DNA from: an uncultured Eubacterium sp.
GTDB lineage: Bacteria > Bacillota > Clostridia > Lachnospirales > Lachnospiraceae
Direction of reading: 5' to 3'
NCBI GenBank assembly: GCA_949959185.1
Contig: CATLIX010000001.1
Location: 62,001 to 126,000 of the forward strand
Length of the DNA stretch: 64,000 nt
Shown here: in pieces, positions 49,278-57,106 of the stretch
Layout: each line of letters begins with the position of its first letter
Position numbering within the stretch: position 1 is the stretch's first letter
The notes under the pieces: model-generated
The model's input: the letters and a program-made list of their open reading frames with translations, nothing else
Told to the model about the DNA's origin: nothing
Databases searched by the model: none
Translations under genes and position numbers: made by a program

Positions 49278-51896
49278 CATAACTCCTCTTTTCTTATATA
49301 TATTTTCCGGCAGTATGCCGGCGGCAAACAATAAAAGCGACAGGAAGCTGATTACAGCGGCGGCTGTTTTTCCAGGGGGCACATAAGAAATGCTTATCTC
49401 ATGAGTTCCGGCAGTCAGGGGAAATCCCACAAATCCCTGGTTGACAGAGCGGGGGGAAATCTCTTTTCCGTCTGCCCGGACCGTATAGCCCTTACGGAAA
49501 GGGAAAGAGGTTACAAAAAATCCGTCTTTCTCACAGGAGACAGTGCCCCGGAACAGAGTATGGCCCGATGTTTTTTCGGAAGAGGCAGGTACTGCGTCCG
49601 GTTTGCCCCAGTCTTCCGTATCCATAATCCAGAACTGCAAATCTGACAGAAGATACGTTCCGGAGCTCAGGGTAATATCCAGTGCATCCAGTGTCTGACT
49701 GGAAGAAATCAGCCAGGTAAACGTATGGTTCTGGTTGGGATAAGGGGCATTTTTACCGGAGAGTCTGTTCCGGATGCCGTTGATTTCCAGGGTAACCTCT
49801 CTGTTTTTGGGAGACTTTACGCTGAAGGAACAGATAAGAATTTTATCTTTCAGAGGTTCCCGCAGAGGCAGGGTAATTTTGGTTTCCTGCTTCAGAGACA
49901 GGGAAAGTACCGTGTCGTCATCCTGTTGCTGCCAGGAGGCAGCCGATGCCTCAAACATATCAGACAGCCTTTCCACCGTCAGATCTTCCAGGGAAACCGG
50001 GGTAATCCGGGAGGTTTTCTGAAATGTTTCGGCAGTAACGGAACCCTGCAGGCTGCCGGAATTTTCTGTCCGGGAACTGTCTGCAATGGTGTATCTGGTC
50101 AGAGCTTCCAGTGTCCAGGGGAATTCCAGTCTGTCAAATTCTTCCTGAGCCATACAGGAAATACTGGTGTAGGCGACGGGAAGTACCCGGCTGTTTTCTG
50201 CAATCACCGTATGGCCTTTTCGGGCAATGGGCTCATACCCCCAGGGGATATGGGAATCCCAGGTCTGAATGTAGCGAATCCCCATCAGATAAGAAAAAAA
50301 GGGATTGGCGTCTGTCATCAGCGCCACCCGGTTACGCACCCGGATGGGATTTTTCATAATATTATAGTAAAAATCCGCATAATTACTGTCTGTGACAGAG
50401 GAATACATGGTGGTACTTCCCATGTCCCGCAGCGGCAGTACATTTACGTTGGCATAAGGTTCTGTGAGACAGTCAAAACGGTAATTTCTGTTTAGTTCCA
50501 GCGTTTCCAGTTCTTCCTGAGAAAAAACAGCCTGCCGGTTGTCAGAAGCAGAGATAAACTGGTCGTTCTGTCCAACTGTGACGGACACAGCTGCCGGAAC
50601 CAGGCAGAACAGCAGATAAAAAGGGAGCGGTTTTCTGTTTGCCGGAGATGATGTATTTTCTGCCCGACCGGGGATGACAGCTTCCGGATGTCTGCTGCCC
50701 CATAGCTTTTTTGCCAGGGCAATCACGGTGAATATCAGAGCTGTCAGCACAACGTCTGCCAGCGCTGCCTGGGGCAGTTCAAAAAAATATACCGGTATCA
50801 GACAGAGCAGGCCGCAAAACAGACTGTGGCGTTCTTTTCCGGTAAACAGCAGTTCCAATGTGCGGGTGCATAACAGCAGCAACAGAGGAACCAGAGGAAT
50901 CAGTACCTTATAACGGATATAGAGAAAGCCGCTCAGTATGTAAGGGCAGATATTCCATGTCAGGCAGACCAGCAGTGTCAGGGCCAGAATTCTGGTGCTT
51001 TTCCGCCTTATACTCAGCAGCAGCGTATACAGGCAGAGAATAGTCAGCCCGCAGCCATAAGGGTGATAAAGCAAGGATTCCATGGAAAAATTCACAGAAA
51101 ACAGTTCAGCAGGGGCGGCAGGAGTACCTGCGTCTTTACTGGTGGAAAGCAAATCCAGCCCCGTGGGCAGCAGCAGAATGGCACTGATTCCAATGGAAAT
51201 AACAATGGAAAAAGCAAATCTCAGCCAGTATGCGATTTTGCCCTTTTCCCCTGTAATTTCTTTTTCAGAATACAGACGAAACAGGAACCAGAGCCCCACC
51301 GCCGCCAGCACTGCCGGAGCAAAATAGTAGCTGTGGAGATAAACCAGCACCAGAGAAACCACCAGAAGCCCGTGCTTTTCTTTTTCCAGCAGACGGTCCG
51401 CGCCCCGGAGGGCCAGCAGCAGAAAAGGCATATAATTTACAAACATAATCTGATGATGGGCCTGATAAAAACATGCGGCACAGGAATATAACATTCCGCC
51501 TATAAATCCGAAAAATGGGATGGACAGATGTCTGTTCAGCCAGTAATAACAGAGCACACTGCCTGCCATCAGCTCCAGAATGGCATAACCGGAAAGAATC
51601 CATCCCATGGAAACATCGGGAAGCAGAAAAGAAATCAGTACGTCCGGCCGGAGCAGTCCATAATAGGAAAAATCATAAATATTGCTGCCGGCGCCCGCCG
51701 GAGAAATATCCGGTAAAATCCGCCCTGTTTCATAAAAAATAGTCCGAAACTGTTCCGCCACAGCCAGATGCTGGCTGAACCAGTCCCCTTCGGAGCCGAA
51801 AAGAGCGCCCTCCGGCAGAACCAGCAGTACACAGATAAATGTAAATATAATCAAAAGAAGGGGATAAAAGTAAGTCCATTTATTTATTCTGTTCAT
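48792..51896 (-). CDS. YfhO-family membrane protein fused in frame to GtrA
   Basis: 1034 residues. Residues 1-870 are YfhO-like: many N-terminal membrane helices (from YPLLLIIFTFICVLLVLPEG; FGSEGDWFSQHL loop), a large extracellular domain (~440-840, ending NQGFVGFPLTAGTHEISISY) and a last helix. YfhO proteins add sugars to teichoic acids. Residues ~873-1034 are a complete GtrA domain with four helices (FSYLLTGGATTLINYGVYLT; ANTIAWIFAVSFAYVANRRF). No stop separates them. The start follows GGGAGG. With the GT2 gene this forms an envelope glycosylation operon. Confidence 0.85.
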   Translation of the reverse strand: MNRINKWTYFYPLLLIIFTFICVLLVLPEGALFGSEGDWFSQHLAVAEQFRTIFYETGRILPDISPAGAGSNIYDFSYYGLLRPDVLISFLLPDVSMGWILSGYAILELMAGSVLCYYWLNRHLSIPFFGFIGGMLYSCAACFYQAHHQIMFVNYMPFLLLALRGADRLLEKEKHGLLVVSLVLVYLHSYYFAPAVLAAVGLWFLFRLYSEKEITGEKGKIAYWLRFAFSIVISIGISAILLLPTGLDLLSTSKDAGTPAAPAELFSVNFSMESLLYHPYGCGLTILCLYTLLLSIRRKSTRILALTLLVCLTWNICPYILSGFLYIRYKVLIPLVPLLLLLCTRTLELLFTGKERHSLFCGLLCLIPVYFFELPQAALADVVLTALIFTVIALAKKLWGSRHPEAVIPGRAENTSSPANRKPLPFYLLFCLVPAAVSVTVGQNDQFISASDNRQAVFSQEELETLELNRNYRFDCLTEPYANVNVLPLRDMGSTTMYSSVTDSNYADFYYNIMKNPIRVRNRVALMTDANPFFSYLMGIRYIQTWDSHIPWGYEPIARKGHTVIAENSRVLPVAYTSISCMAQEEFDRLEFPWTLEALTRYTIADSSRTENSGSLQGSVTAETFQKTSRITPVSLEDLTVERLSDMFEASAASWQQQDDDTVLSLSLKQETKITLPLREPLKDKILICSFSVKSPKNREVTLEINGIRNRLSGKNAPYPNQNHTFTWLISSSQTLDALDITLSSGTYLLSDLQFWIMDTEDWGKPDAVPASSEKTSGHTLFRGTVSCEKDGFFVTSFPFRKGYTVRADGKEISPRSVNQGFVGFPLTAGTHEISISYVPPGKTAAAVISFLSLLLFAAGILPENIYKKRGVMMKKYFNLKNHRLLTASASKHSLSEMFSYLLTGGATTLINYGVYLTLLHFKADYLAANTIAWIFAVSFAYVANRRFVFRSENQIGKELVSFVSLRFLTLLTENLLLILFIQRCQIHPVLSKLAVSFVTVAANYVICKCQIFRKPAGYLNTRPLPEKGEEIHE

Positions 51897-51960
51897 AATA
51901 TCCTCCCGGTAAATAACAAGTCAGCCTTATATTATGCGAGTGCCCATATTACATGTTTCT

Positions 51961-52012
51961 CTTACAGGAAAGATGTTTTCATGCATTAGCGTGACAGGGG
52001 CTCTCCTGTAAG
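51961..52012. repeat. Palindromic intergenic repeat, second copy
   Basis: CTTACAGGA (51961-51969) opposes TCCTGTAAG (52004-52012), with inner CATGC/GCGTG. Same architecture and outer sequence as 42780-42830. Confidence 0.65.
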
Positions 52013-52065
52013 ACAAGGAAAAGTATAAAGTTTAAATCTTAAAAATTCATCAAAGAAAATCTTAA

Positions 52066-52109
52066 AGATTCTTAAGAATCTCTAAAAGAAACCAGGGATG
52101 TGATATAAT
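52066..52109 (+). promoter_or_regulatory. Promoter and likely operator of the two-component genes
   Basis: TATAAT (52104-52109) with TG two bases before; no good -35. A perfect 16-base palindrome AGATTCTTAAGAATCT (52066-52081) abuts the -35 place, and CTTAA is repeated at ~10-base spacing, like OmpR-type sites. This suggests activation by the encoded regulator. The ~135-base leader has GCCTGC/GCAGGC and GGGC/GCCC hairpins and a GAAGACCGGCCGGGAGGAG end. Confidence 0.6.
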
Positions 52110-52249
52110 CTGCGTAAAGCAATGAGCAGTGCCTGGACAGTCATGGGCAAAATGCCTGCTTGCAGGCAGATTTGACCAGAGCTGTTCAGCCAGGGCGAAT
52201 GCCCGTGAACGAAGAAGCCCTGAAGACCGGCCGGGAGGAGACATAAATC

Positions 52250-52996
52250 ATGAACACAAATGAAACATCACGCATTCTTATCGTGGATGACAATCAGGAA
52301 ATCCGGGAAGTGGTAAACATTTTGCTGTCCGGAGAAGGATATGAGGCAGAAGAGGCCGCAGACGGAGCAGAAGCGCTGGAAAAAATCCGGCAAAACACCT
52401 ACGACCTGGTGATACTGGACGTGATGATGCCCAATATGAACGGATATCAGACCTGTATGGAAATCCGCAAAAGCAGTAATACGCCCATTTTGTTTCTGAG
52501 CGCCAAATCCCAGGTGGAAGATAAGATGCTGGGATTTTCCAGCGGGGGAGACGATTATCTGCCCAAACCATTTTCCTGCCAGGAGCTGATGAGCAGAGTG
52601 AAAGCTCTGATTCGCAGGTATCAGATTTACAGAGGGAAAGAAGGGGCAGGAGGATTAGCTGAAGAAATCAGGGAACCGGCAAGTCAGAATGCAGAACATG
52701 TCATTATGCTGCCGGGAATCAAAATTTACGAAGACCGGCAGAAAGTCCTGCTGGAAGGAAAAGAGATTGAGCTGACAGAGATTGAATATTCCATTCTGTA
52801 TCTGCTGGGGAAATACCGGGGCCAGATTTTTTCCGTGCAGCGCCTGTACGAAAGTATCTGGGAGGAAGATTATTATTACGGGGCTTCCAACACGGTAATG
52901 GTGCACATTCGGAATCTGCGGGGGAAAATCGAGAAAGACCCCCACAATCCGAAAATTATCAGAAATGTCTGGGGAAAGGGGTACCGCTGTGAGTAA
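52250..52996 (+). CDS. OmpR-family response regulator
   Basis: 248 residues. Receiver domain 1-125 with acidic pair (VDDN), phospho-acceptor Asp in DLVILDVMMPNMNG (about residue 63), Thr/Ser and Lys (PKPF) switch residues. A ~25-residue linker leads to a C-terminal winged helix (about 155-248: LTEIEYSILYLLGKYRGQIF, VMVHIRNLRGKIE, VWGKGYRCE). It controls genes when phosphorylated by the kinase encoded next, which overlaps by eight bases. A palindrome at its promoter suggests self-control. Confidence 0.95.
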   Translation: MNTNETSRILIVDDNQEIREVVNILLSGEGYEAEEAADGAEALEKIRQNTYDLVILDVMMPNMNGYQTCMEIRKSSNTPILFLSAKSQVEDKMLGFSSGGDDYLPKPFSCQELMSRVKALIRRYQIYRGKEGAGGLAEEIREPASQNAEHVIMLPGIKIYEDRQKVLLEGKEIELTEIEYSILYLLGKYRGQIFSVQRLYESIWEEDYYYGASNTVMVHIRNLRGKIEKDPHNPKIIRNVWGKGYRCE

Positions 52997-54374
52997 AAAG
53001 AACGCGTCGGCCAGAAAAAAACATGAGAAAACAAGTATACGGGACAGAATCTTTCAGTTTCCCCGGAAAATGACAGGGAGGCTTTTTCTGCTGCTGATTC
53101 TGTGCGCAGTTCTGAGTATTTTTACTTTCCGCTATACCATGCAGCATCAGACCTGGGTGTATGTGGAACTGGTGAAACGGGGCATTACATCCTTTAATCC
53201 GGAAAAAATTGTGCAGGAAATGCAGGAGAAAGCAAAATACATATCTTTTCAGGAGACAGGAGATGAAGAACTGAGGAAACTTCTGGATGTGGAAAAATAT
53301 GACGACGGCTATACCATGATAACTTTTTATGATGAGGAGAGTCTGTTCCGGTGCTACGGCATAGAGCCCGCTGTGTGGGATTCCTTTGTCAGCGATATGT
53401 TCTGGTATAATGATGTGGGTTATTACCGCGGACAGGATTACATGGGAAAACTGGAATTTCAGGATATCACAGGAGAGGTGATGATATATTCCATGCATCA
53501 GGCTCAGATCGTAGTGCCTTATTTTCTGACTGCCCTGATAATCAGCCTTCTGTTTTTCAGCCCGGTACTGATTTATGTGTGGAACAGAATGCGGTATGTT
53601 GGAAGGCTGAAAAATGAAGTGCTGGTCATGGCGGAAGGAGATCTGGAACACCCTGTCACTGTGAAAGGGAGAGACGAAATCGGCATTCTGGCCCGGAATC
53701 TGGATGAAATGCGTCTGGCGCTGGATGACAATATCCGCAGGGAACAGGAAGGAAAGAAAGCAAATCATGATTTAATAAGTTCTGTTTCCCATGATTTGAG
53801 AACACCTATGACCACATTATACGGCTATCTGGAGATTATGAGCCAGAACAGGTGCCCGGAGCAGAAACGGGAAGAGTATCTGGTCAGATGTATTGAAAAG
53901 GTAGAAGAAATCCGTACTCTGTCCGATAAAATGTTTGAATACGCACTGGTATATGAGACCCGTGAGCAGACAGAACTGTCAGAAATTTATCTGGGAGACC
54001 TGCTGGAGGAACTGGAGGGACATCAGGAATTTTTACGATTGAAAGGATATCAGGTACAGACGGATTTCCAGGTGGAAGAATCTGTAAAAATTATGGGAAA
54101 CCACATGTTCTTCCGACGGATGTTCAACAATCTCTTTTCCAATATTCTGAAGTATGGAGAGAGAGGAGAGCCGGTGCTTGTAAAGGCAGCTCTGGACAGG
54201 GGCAGCCTGCAGATGGTATTTTTAAACGAAAGAAGACAGCGGATGAAACAGGTGGAAAGCAACCGGATTGGACTGAAAAGCGTCCGTAAAATGGCAGAAT
54301 TGCAGCATGGGAAATTTTTCATGGTGGAAGGAGAGGAGACCTTTGCGGTTACCATGGAATTTCCATTAATATAA
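52989..54374 (+). CDS. Sensor histidine kinase with atypical ATP lid
   Basis: About 461 residues. TM1 at ~30-52, an extracellular sensor of ~120 residues, TM2 at ~177-200, HAMP (VLVMAEGDLEHPVTVKGRDE), H-box SSVSHDLRTPMTTLYGYLEI with the phospho-His, then an ATPase domain. The N-box FNNLFSNILKYGERGEP is present. The usual DxGxG G1 box is missing: the matching stretch reads VFLNERRQRMKQVESNRIGL. The G2-like end IGLKSVRKMAELQHGKF remains. Similar reduced lids occur in related Firmicute kinases. The start is GTG 52989 after AAGGGG. Confidence 0.88.
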   Translation: MSKKNASARKKHEKTSIRDRIFQFPRKMTGRLFLLLILCAVLSIFTFRYTMQHQTWVYVELVKRGITSFNPEKIVQEMQEKAKYISFQETGDEELRKLLDVEKYDDGYTMITFYDEESLFRCYGIEPAVWDSFVSDMFWYNDVGYYRGQDYMGKLEFQDITGEVMIYSMHQAQIVVPYFLTALIISLLFFSPVLIYVWNRMRYVGRLKNEVLVMAEGDLEHPVTVKGRDEIGILARNLDEMRLALDDNIRREQEGKKANHDLISSVSHDLRTPMTTLYGYLEIMSQNRCPEQKREEYLVRCIEKVEEIRTLSDKMFEYALVYETREQTELSEIYLGDLLEELEGHQEFLRLKGYQVQTDFQVEESVKIMGNHMFFRRMFNNLFSNILKYGERGEPVLVKAALDRGSLQMVFLNERRQRMKQVESNRIGLKSVRKMAELQHGKFFMVEGEETFAVTMEFPLI

Positions 54375-54376
54375 AT

Positions 54377-54452
54377 CAGACAATTGCGAAACTCAGTAAT
54401 TATACTGATTTCATGTACAATTTCCACAATTGAAGGGTTTTGCAATTGCCTG
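54377..54452. repeat. Palindromic element copy A (76 bases)
   Basis: Ends CAGACAATTGCGAAA and TTTTGCAATTGCCTG are inverted; the inside holds TTTCATGTACAATT. Same family as 56957-57074 and 55386-55409. Confidence 0.7.
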
Positions 54453-54480
54453 AATATAAATGCAGAAAAGGAGCAGAGTG

Positions 54481-54984
54481 ATGAGAGAACAGCTAACCAG
54501 AAGTGATGTAAAGAAAATAGAAGAAGAAATAGAATACCGGAAGCTGGTAGTGCGCAAAGAAGCGCTGGAAGCAGTAAAAGAAGCCAGAGCTCACGGAGAT
54601 TTAAGTGAGAATTTTGAGTATCATGCGGCAAAAAAAGACAAGAACAAGAACGAGAGCAGAATCCGCTATCTGGAACGGATGCTGAAAACAGCGGTGATTG
54701 TGTCCGATTCCTCCAGAGAAGATGAGGTGGGAATCAATAATACGGTGACGGTGTACTTTGAGGAAGATGACGAAGAACAGGTATTTCGTCTGGTGACTTC
54801 CATCCGGGGCAATTCCATGAAGAACCGTATCAGCACGGAATCCCCCATTGGAAAAGCCATTCTGGGCCGCAAAGTCGGCGACAGAATCCAGATAAAAGTC
54901 AATGAAGATTACAGTTATTATATCGTGATTAAACAAATAGAAAACACAGCGGAAGAAGCCGGAGAAACCATACGCAGCTTTTAA
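54481..54984 (+). CDS. GreA/GreB-type transcript cleavage factor
   Basis: 167 residues. The N-terminal coiled coil (1-75) has the tip HGDLSENFEYHAAKKDK with the acidic Asp and Glu that enter the polymerase channel. The C-terminal FKBP-like domain (about 80-160) includes ESPIGKAILGRKVGDRIQIK. It rescues backtracked RNA polymerase by stimulating RNA cleavage. The ATG at 54481 follows AAGGAG; 54460 is less likely. Lachnospiraceae often have more than one Gre protein, so whether this is the main GreA is uncertain. Confidence 0.9.
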   Translation: MREQLTRSDVKKIEEEIEYRKLVVRKEALEAVKEARAHGDLSENFEYHAAKKDKNKNESRIRYLERMLKTAVIVSDSSREDEVGINNTVTVYFEEDDEEQVFRLVTSIRGNSMKNRISTESPIGKAILGRKVGDRIQIKVNEDYSYYIVIKQIENTAEEAGETIRSF

Positions 54985-54994
54985 TCCCATATTT

Positions 54995-55357
54995 TTATTT
55001 GACAAACTGCTCAATGGCATTTTTCAGGTCTTCCAGAGCCTGGCTGTCCCCATGCTCTACAGCATCCACAATACAGTGGGAGATATGGTCTTCCAGAATC
55101 AGTTTTCCAATGTTGTTGATGGCAGAACGAACAGCAGCAATCTGTATCAGTACTTCACTGCAGTCCCTGCCGTCTTCCACCATCCGTTTTACCGCCTCCA
55201 TATGGCCGATGGCACGGGACATGCGGTTCAGCACGGCCTGAGTCTGTTCGTGAGTGTGCACATGGGAATGAGACCGGTCATGAGAATGAGCCTGTTCCTG
55301 GTCATGGCTATGAGACTGGTCATGAGAATGAGCCAGGGGCTGATTTTCACTGTTCAT
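54995..55357 (-). CDS. CsoR-family metal-sensing repressor with His-rich extension
   Basis: 120 residues. The core (about 38-120) is the all-helical CsoR/RcnR fold. Cys in GRDCSEVLIQ and the His and Cys in LEDHISHC fit the C-H-C Cu(I) site, so a copper sensor is likely. Residues 8-37 form an unusual His-rich tail with HSHDQ/HSHDR-type repeats, which could bind nickel, zinc or copper. A full AAGGAGGTGAT precedes the start. No copA or metal exporter adjoins. Confidence 0.85.
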   Translation of the reverse strand: MNSENQPLAHSHDQSHSHDQEQAHSHDRSHSHVHTHEQTQAVLNRMSRAIGHMEAVKRMVEDGRDCSEVLIQIAAVRSAINNIGKLILEDHISHCIVDAVEHGDSQALEDLKNAIEQFVK

Positions 55358-55385
55358 GCAGAAATCACCTCCTTAATTCCGTACA

Positions 55386-55409
55386 TTGTACATGAAATGC
55401 TGAAAATGG
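55386..55409. repeat. Fragment of the palindromic element (copy C)
   Basis: TTGTACATGAAATGCTGAAA and four more bases match 57033-57056 in copy B at about 20 of 24 positions. Only the inner arm is present. Confidence 0.45.
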
Positions 55410-55431
55410 TGAGTGATACAATCCTCTGAAT

Positions 55432-55998
55432 TTATAACTGCCAGATTTCCTCACTGGTAGAGGATACGCAGGCAGCTCCGGCGGAAAGCATGGAAATCAC
55501 ATCGTCTTTATCGTCTACAAGACCGCCGGTAATCACAGGCACACTGGCCATACGACAGATTTTGCTGAGAATCCGGGGCATCAGGGCAGGAAGTATCTCA
55601 ATTACATCCGGCCGGACGTTCTGAAGCTGCCGTTCAATATTGGAAAGAGCCAGAGAATCAATGACGAAAAAGCGGAGTACCGTGAATAAAGATAATCTGG
55701 CCGCATATTTTATTAATCCGGGTTTGGTGGATATAATGCCGTCGGCTTCTGTGCGCTGTCTGATGAAATCCACAGCAATTTCTTTGGAAGCCAGACCGGT
55801 AATCAGGTCGATATGGATGACAGCCAGTTTGCCGGCAGCTTTTACTTTTGCCACAATTTCAGAAATATTGCAGATATCCCCGAACAGAATAAAAATAATA
55901 TGGCTTTCGCAGGTCAGAGCCTTTTCCAGGCCGTCAAACGTATTTACGGCTGCAATGACAGGAGAATCTTCAATTGCTTCACGATATTCTTTTTTCAT
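55432..55998 (-). CDS. glpP: Glycerol-3-phosphate responsive antiterminator
   Basis: 188 residues, full-length GlpP. The protein binds glycerol-3-phosphate and the leader mRNA of glycerol genes to prevent termination. Motifs include SHIIFILFGDICNISEIV, HIDLITGLASKEIAVDF, GIISTKPGLIKYA and VPVITGGLVDDKDDV. AAAGGAG precedes the ATG. The glycerol genes it would control are not in this window. Confidence 0.93.
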   Translation of the reverse strand: MKKEYREAIEDSPVIAAVNTFDGLEKALTCESHIIFILFGDICNISEIVAKVKAAGKLAVIHIDLITGLASKEIAVDFIRQRTEADGIISTKPGLIKYAARLSLFTVLRFFVIDSLALSNIERQLQNVRPDVIEILPALMPRILSKICRMASVPVITGGLVDDKDDVISMLSAGAACVSSTSEEIWQL

Positions 55999-56207
55999 AA
56001 TCCCACTCCTTTTGTATCGAAAATCCGTTCATGTTCCCCGTTATCTATACCACCCGGCTTTTATTATACATGATATTGCGCGTAATAGAAAGGGGAATGC
56101 AACATATCCTTGTATATTCTCTCTCAAAAGTGTAAAATAAGAAAGAAATGTTTCGAAATATAAATCAGCGGAAAATGACGTTACAGGCTGCCGGAAGGAG
56201 GAAGCAT

Positions 56208-56912
56208 ATGGAAGAAAGATTTATGCGGACCGGACTGCTTCTTGGAGAAGCGGCGCTGGAAAAACTGGCCGGCTCCAGGGTGGCGGTTTTCGGTATCGGC
56301 GGTGTGGGCGGTTATGCGGCGGAAGCTCTGGCAAGAAGCGGCGTGGGACATCTGGAACTGACGGACAGGGACGTGGTCAGCATTTCCAATATGAACCGGC
56401 AGATTATTGCCACAACAAAAACGCTGGGAAAATATAAAACACAGGTTATGAAAGAACGGATTCTGGAAATCAATCCCAGAGCAGAGGTAACGGTCCACAA
56501 TTGCTTTTTTCTGCCGGAAACAGCGGAAGAATTTGATTTCAGGGCATACGACTATGTGGTGGATGCTGTAGATACGGTAACAGCCAAAATCGAGCTGGTG
56601 ATGAGAGCAGAGGAGGCCGGCGTTCCCGTCATTTCCAGTATGGGTGCAGGCAATAAGCTGGAGCCCTGGCGGTTTGAGGTGGCAGATATCTATGATACTT
56701 CTGTCTGCCCTCTGGCGCGGGTTATGCGCCGGGAACTGAAAAAGAGGGGCGTCCGGAAATTGAAGACCGTTTATTCCAGAGAGGAGCCCAGGCAGCCTCA
56801 GGTAAGGATATCCGACGAATCCGGAAAAATAATACCGGGAAGCACTGCTTTTGTGCCTCCGGCAGCGGGGCTGATACTTGCCGGAGAAGTTGTGAAAGAC
56901 CTGGTTATGTAA
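56208..56912 (+). CDS. tcdA: tRNA threonylcarbamoyladenosine dehydratase (TcdA, ThiF/E1-like)
   Basis: 234 residues. It uses ATP to cyclise t6A37 to ct6A37 in tRNAs. E1-like nucleotide fold: VAVFGIGGVGGYAAEALARS (about 24-43), LTDRDVVSISNMNRQI with the key Arg, YDYVVDAVDTVTAKIEL, and SSMGAGNK. It is shorter than ThiF/MoeB and lacks their zinc motifs, which favours TcdA. The ATG at 56208 follows AAGGAGG; the longer frame from 56148 is not supported. No thiS or moaD is nearby. Confidence 0.88.
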   Translation: MEERFMRTGLLLGEAALEKLAGSRVAVFGIGGVGGYAAEALARSGVGHLELTDRDVVSISNMNRQIIATTKTLGKYKTQVMKERILEINPRAEVTVHNCFFLPETAEEFDFRAYDYVVDAVDTVTAKIELVMRAEEAGVPVISSMGAGNKLEPWRFEVADIYDTSVCPLARVMRRELKKRGVRKLKTVYSREEPRQPQVRISDESGKIIPGSTAFVPPAAGLILAGEVVKDLVM

Positions 56913-56956
56913 AAAATTCTGCCAGGCGGGAATTCCGCCGGCGGCGGATGAGATTT

Positions 56957-57074
56957 CAGGTAATTGCGAAATTTAATAATTGTACAAGTTTCATGTACAA
57001 TTCGGAAAATATTTAAGAGCAACTGTGGTAATTGTACATGAAATTTTGAAATTGGATAATTTCGCAATTGCCTG
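56957..57074. repeat. Palindromic element copy B (118 bases)
   Basis: Outer arms CAGGTAATTGCGAAA and TTTCGCAATTGCCTG, inner arms TTTCATGTACAATT and AATTGTACATGAAA, around a ~27-base centre. It is long enough to fold into one hairpin. No transposase is inside. Confidence 0.75.
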
Positions 57075-57106
57075 AGATGAGATTTACCGATAAGGAGAAA
57101 GATTTT

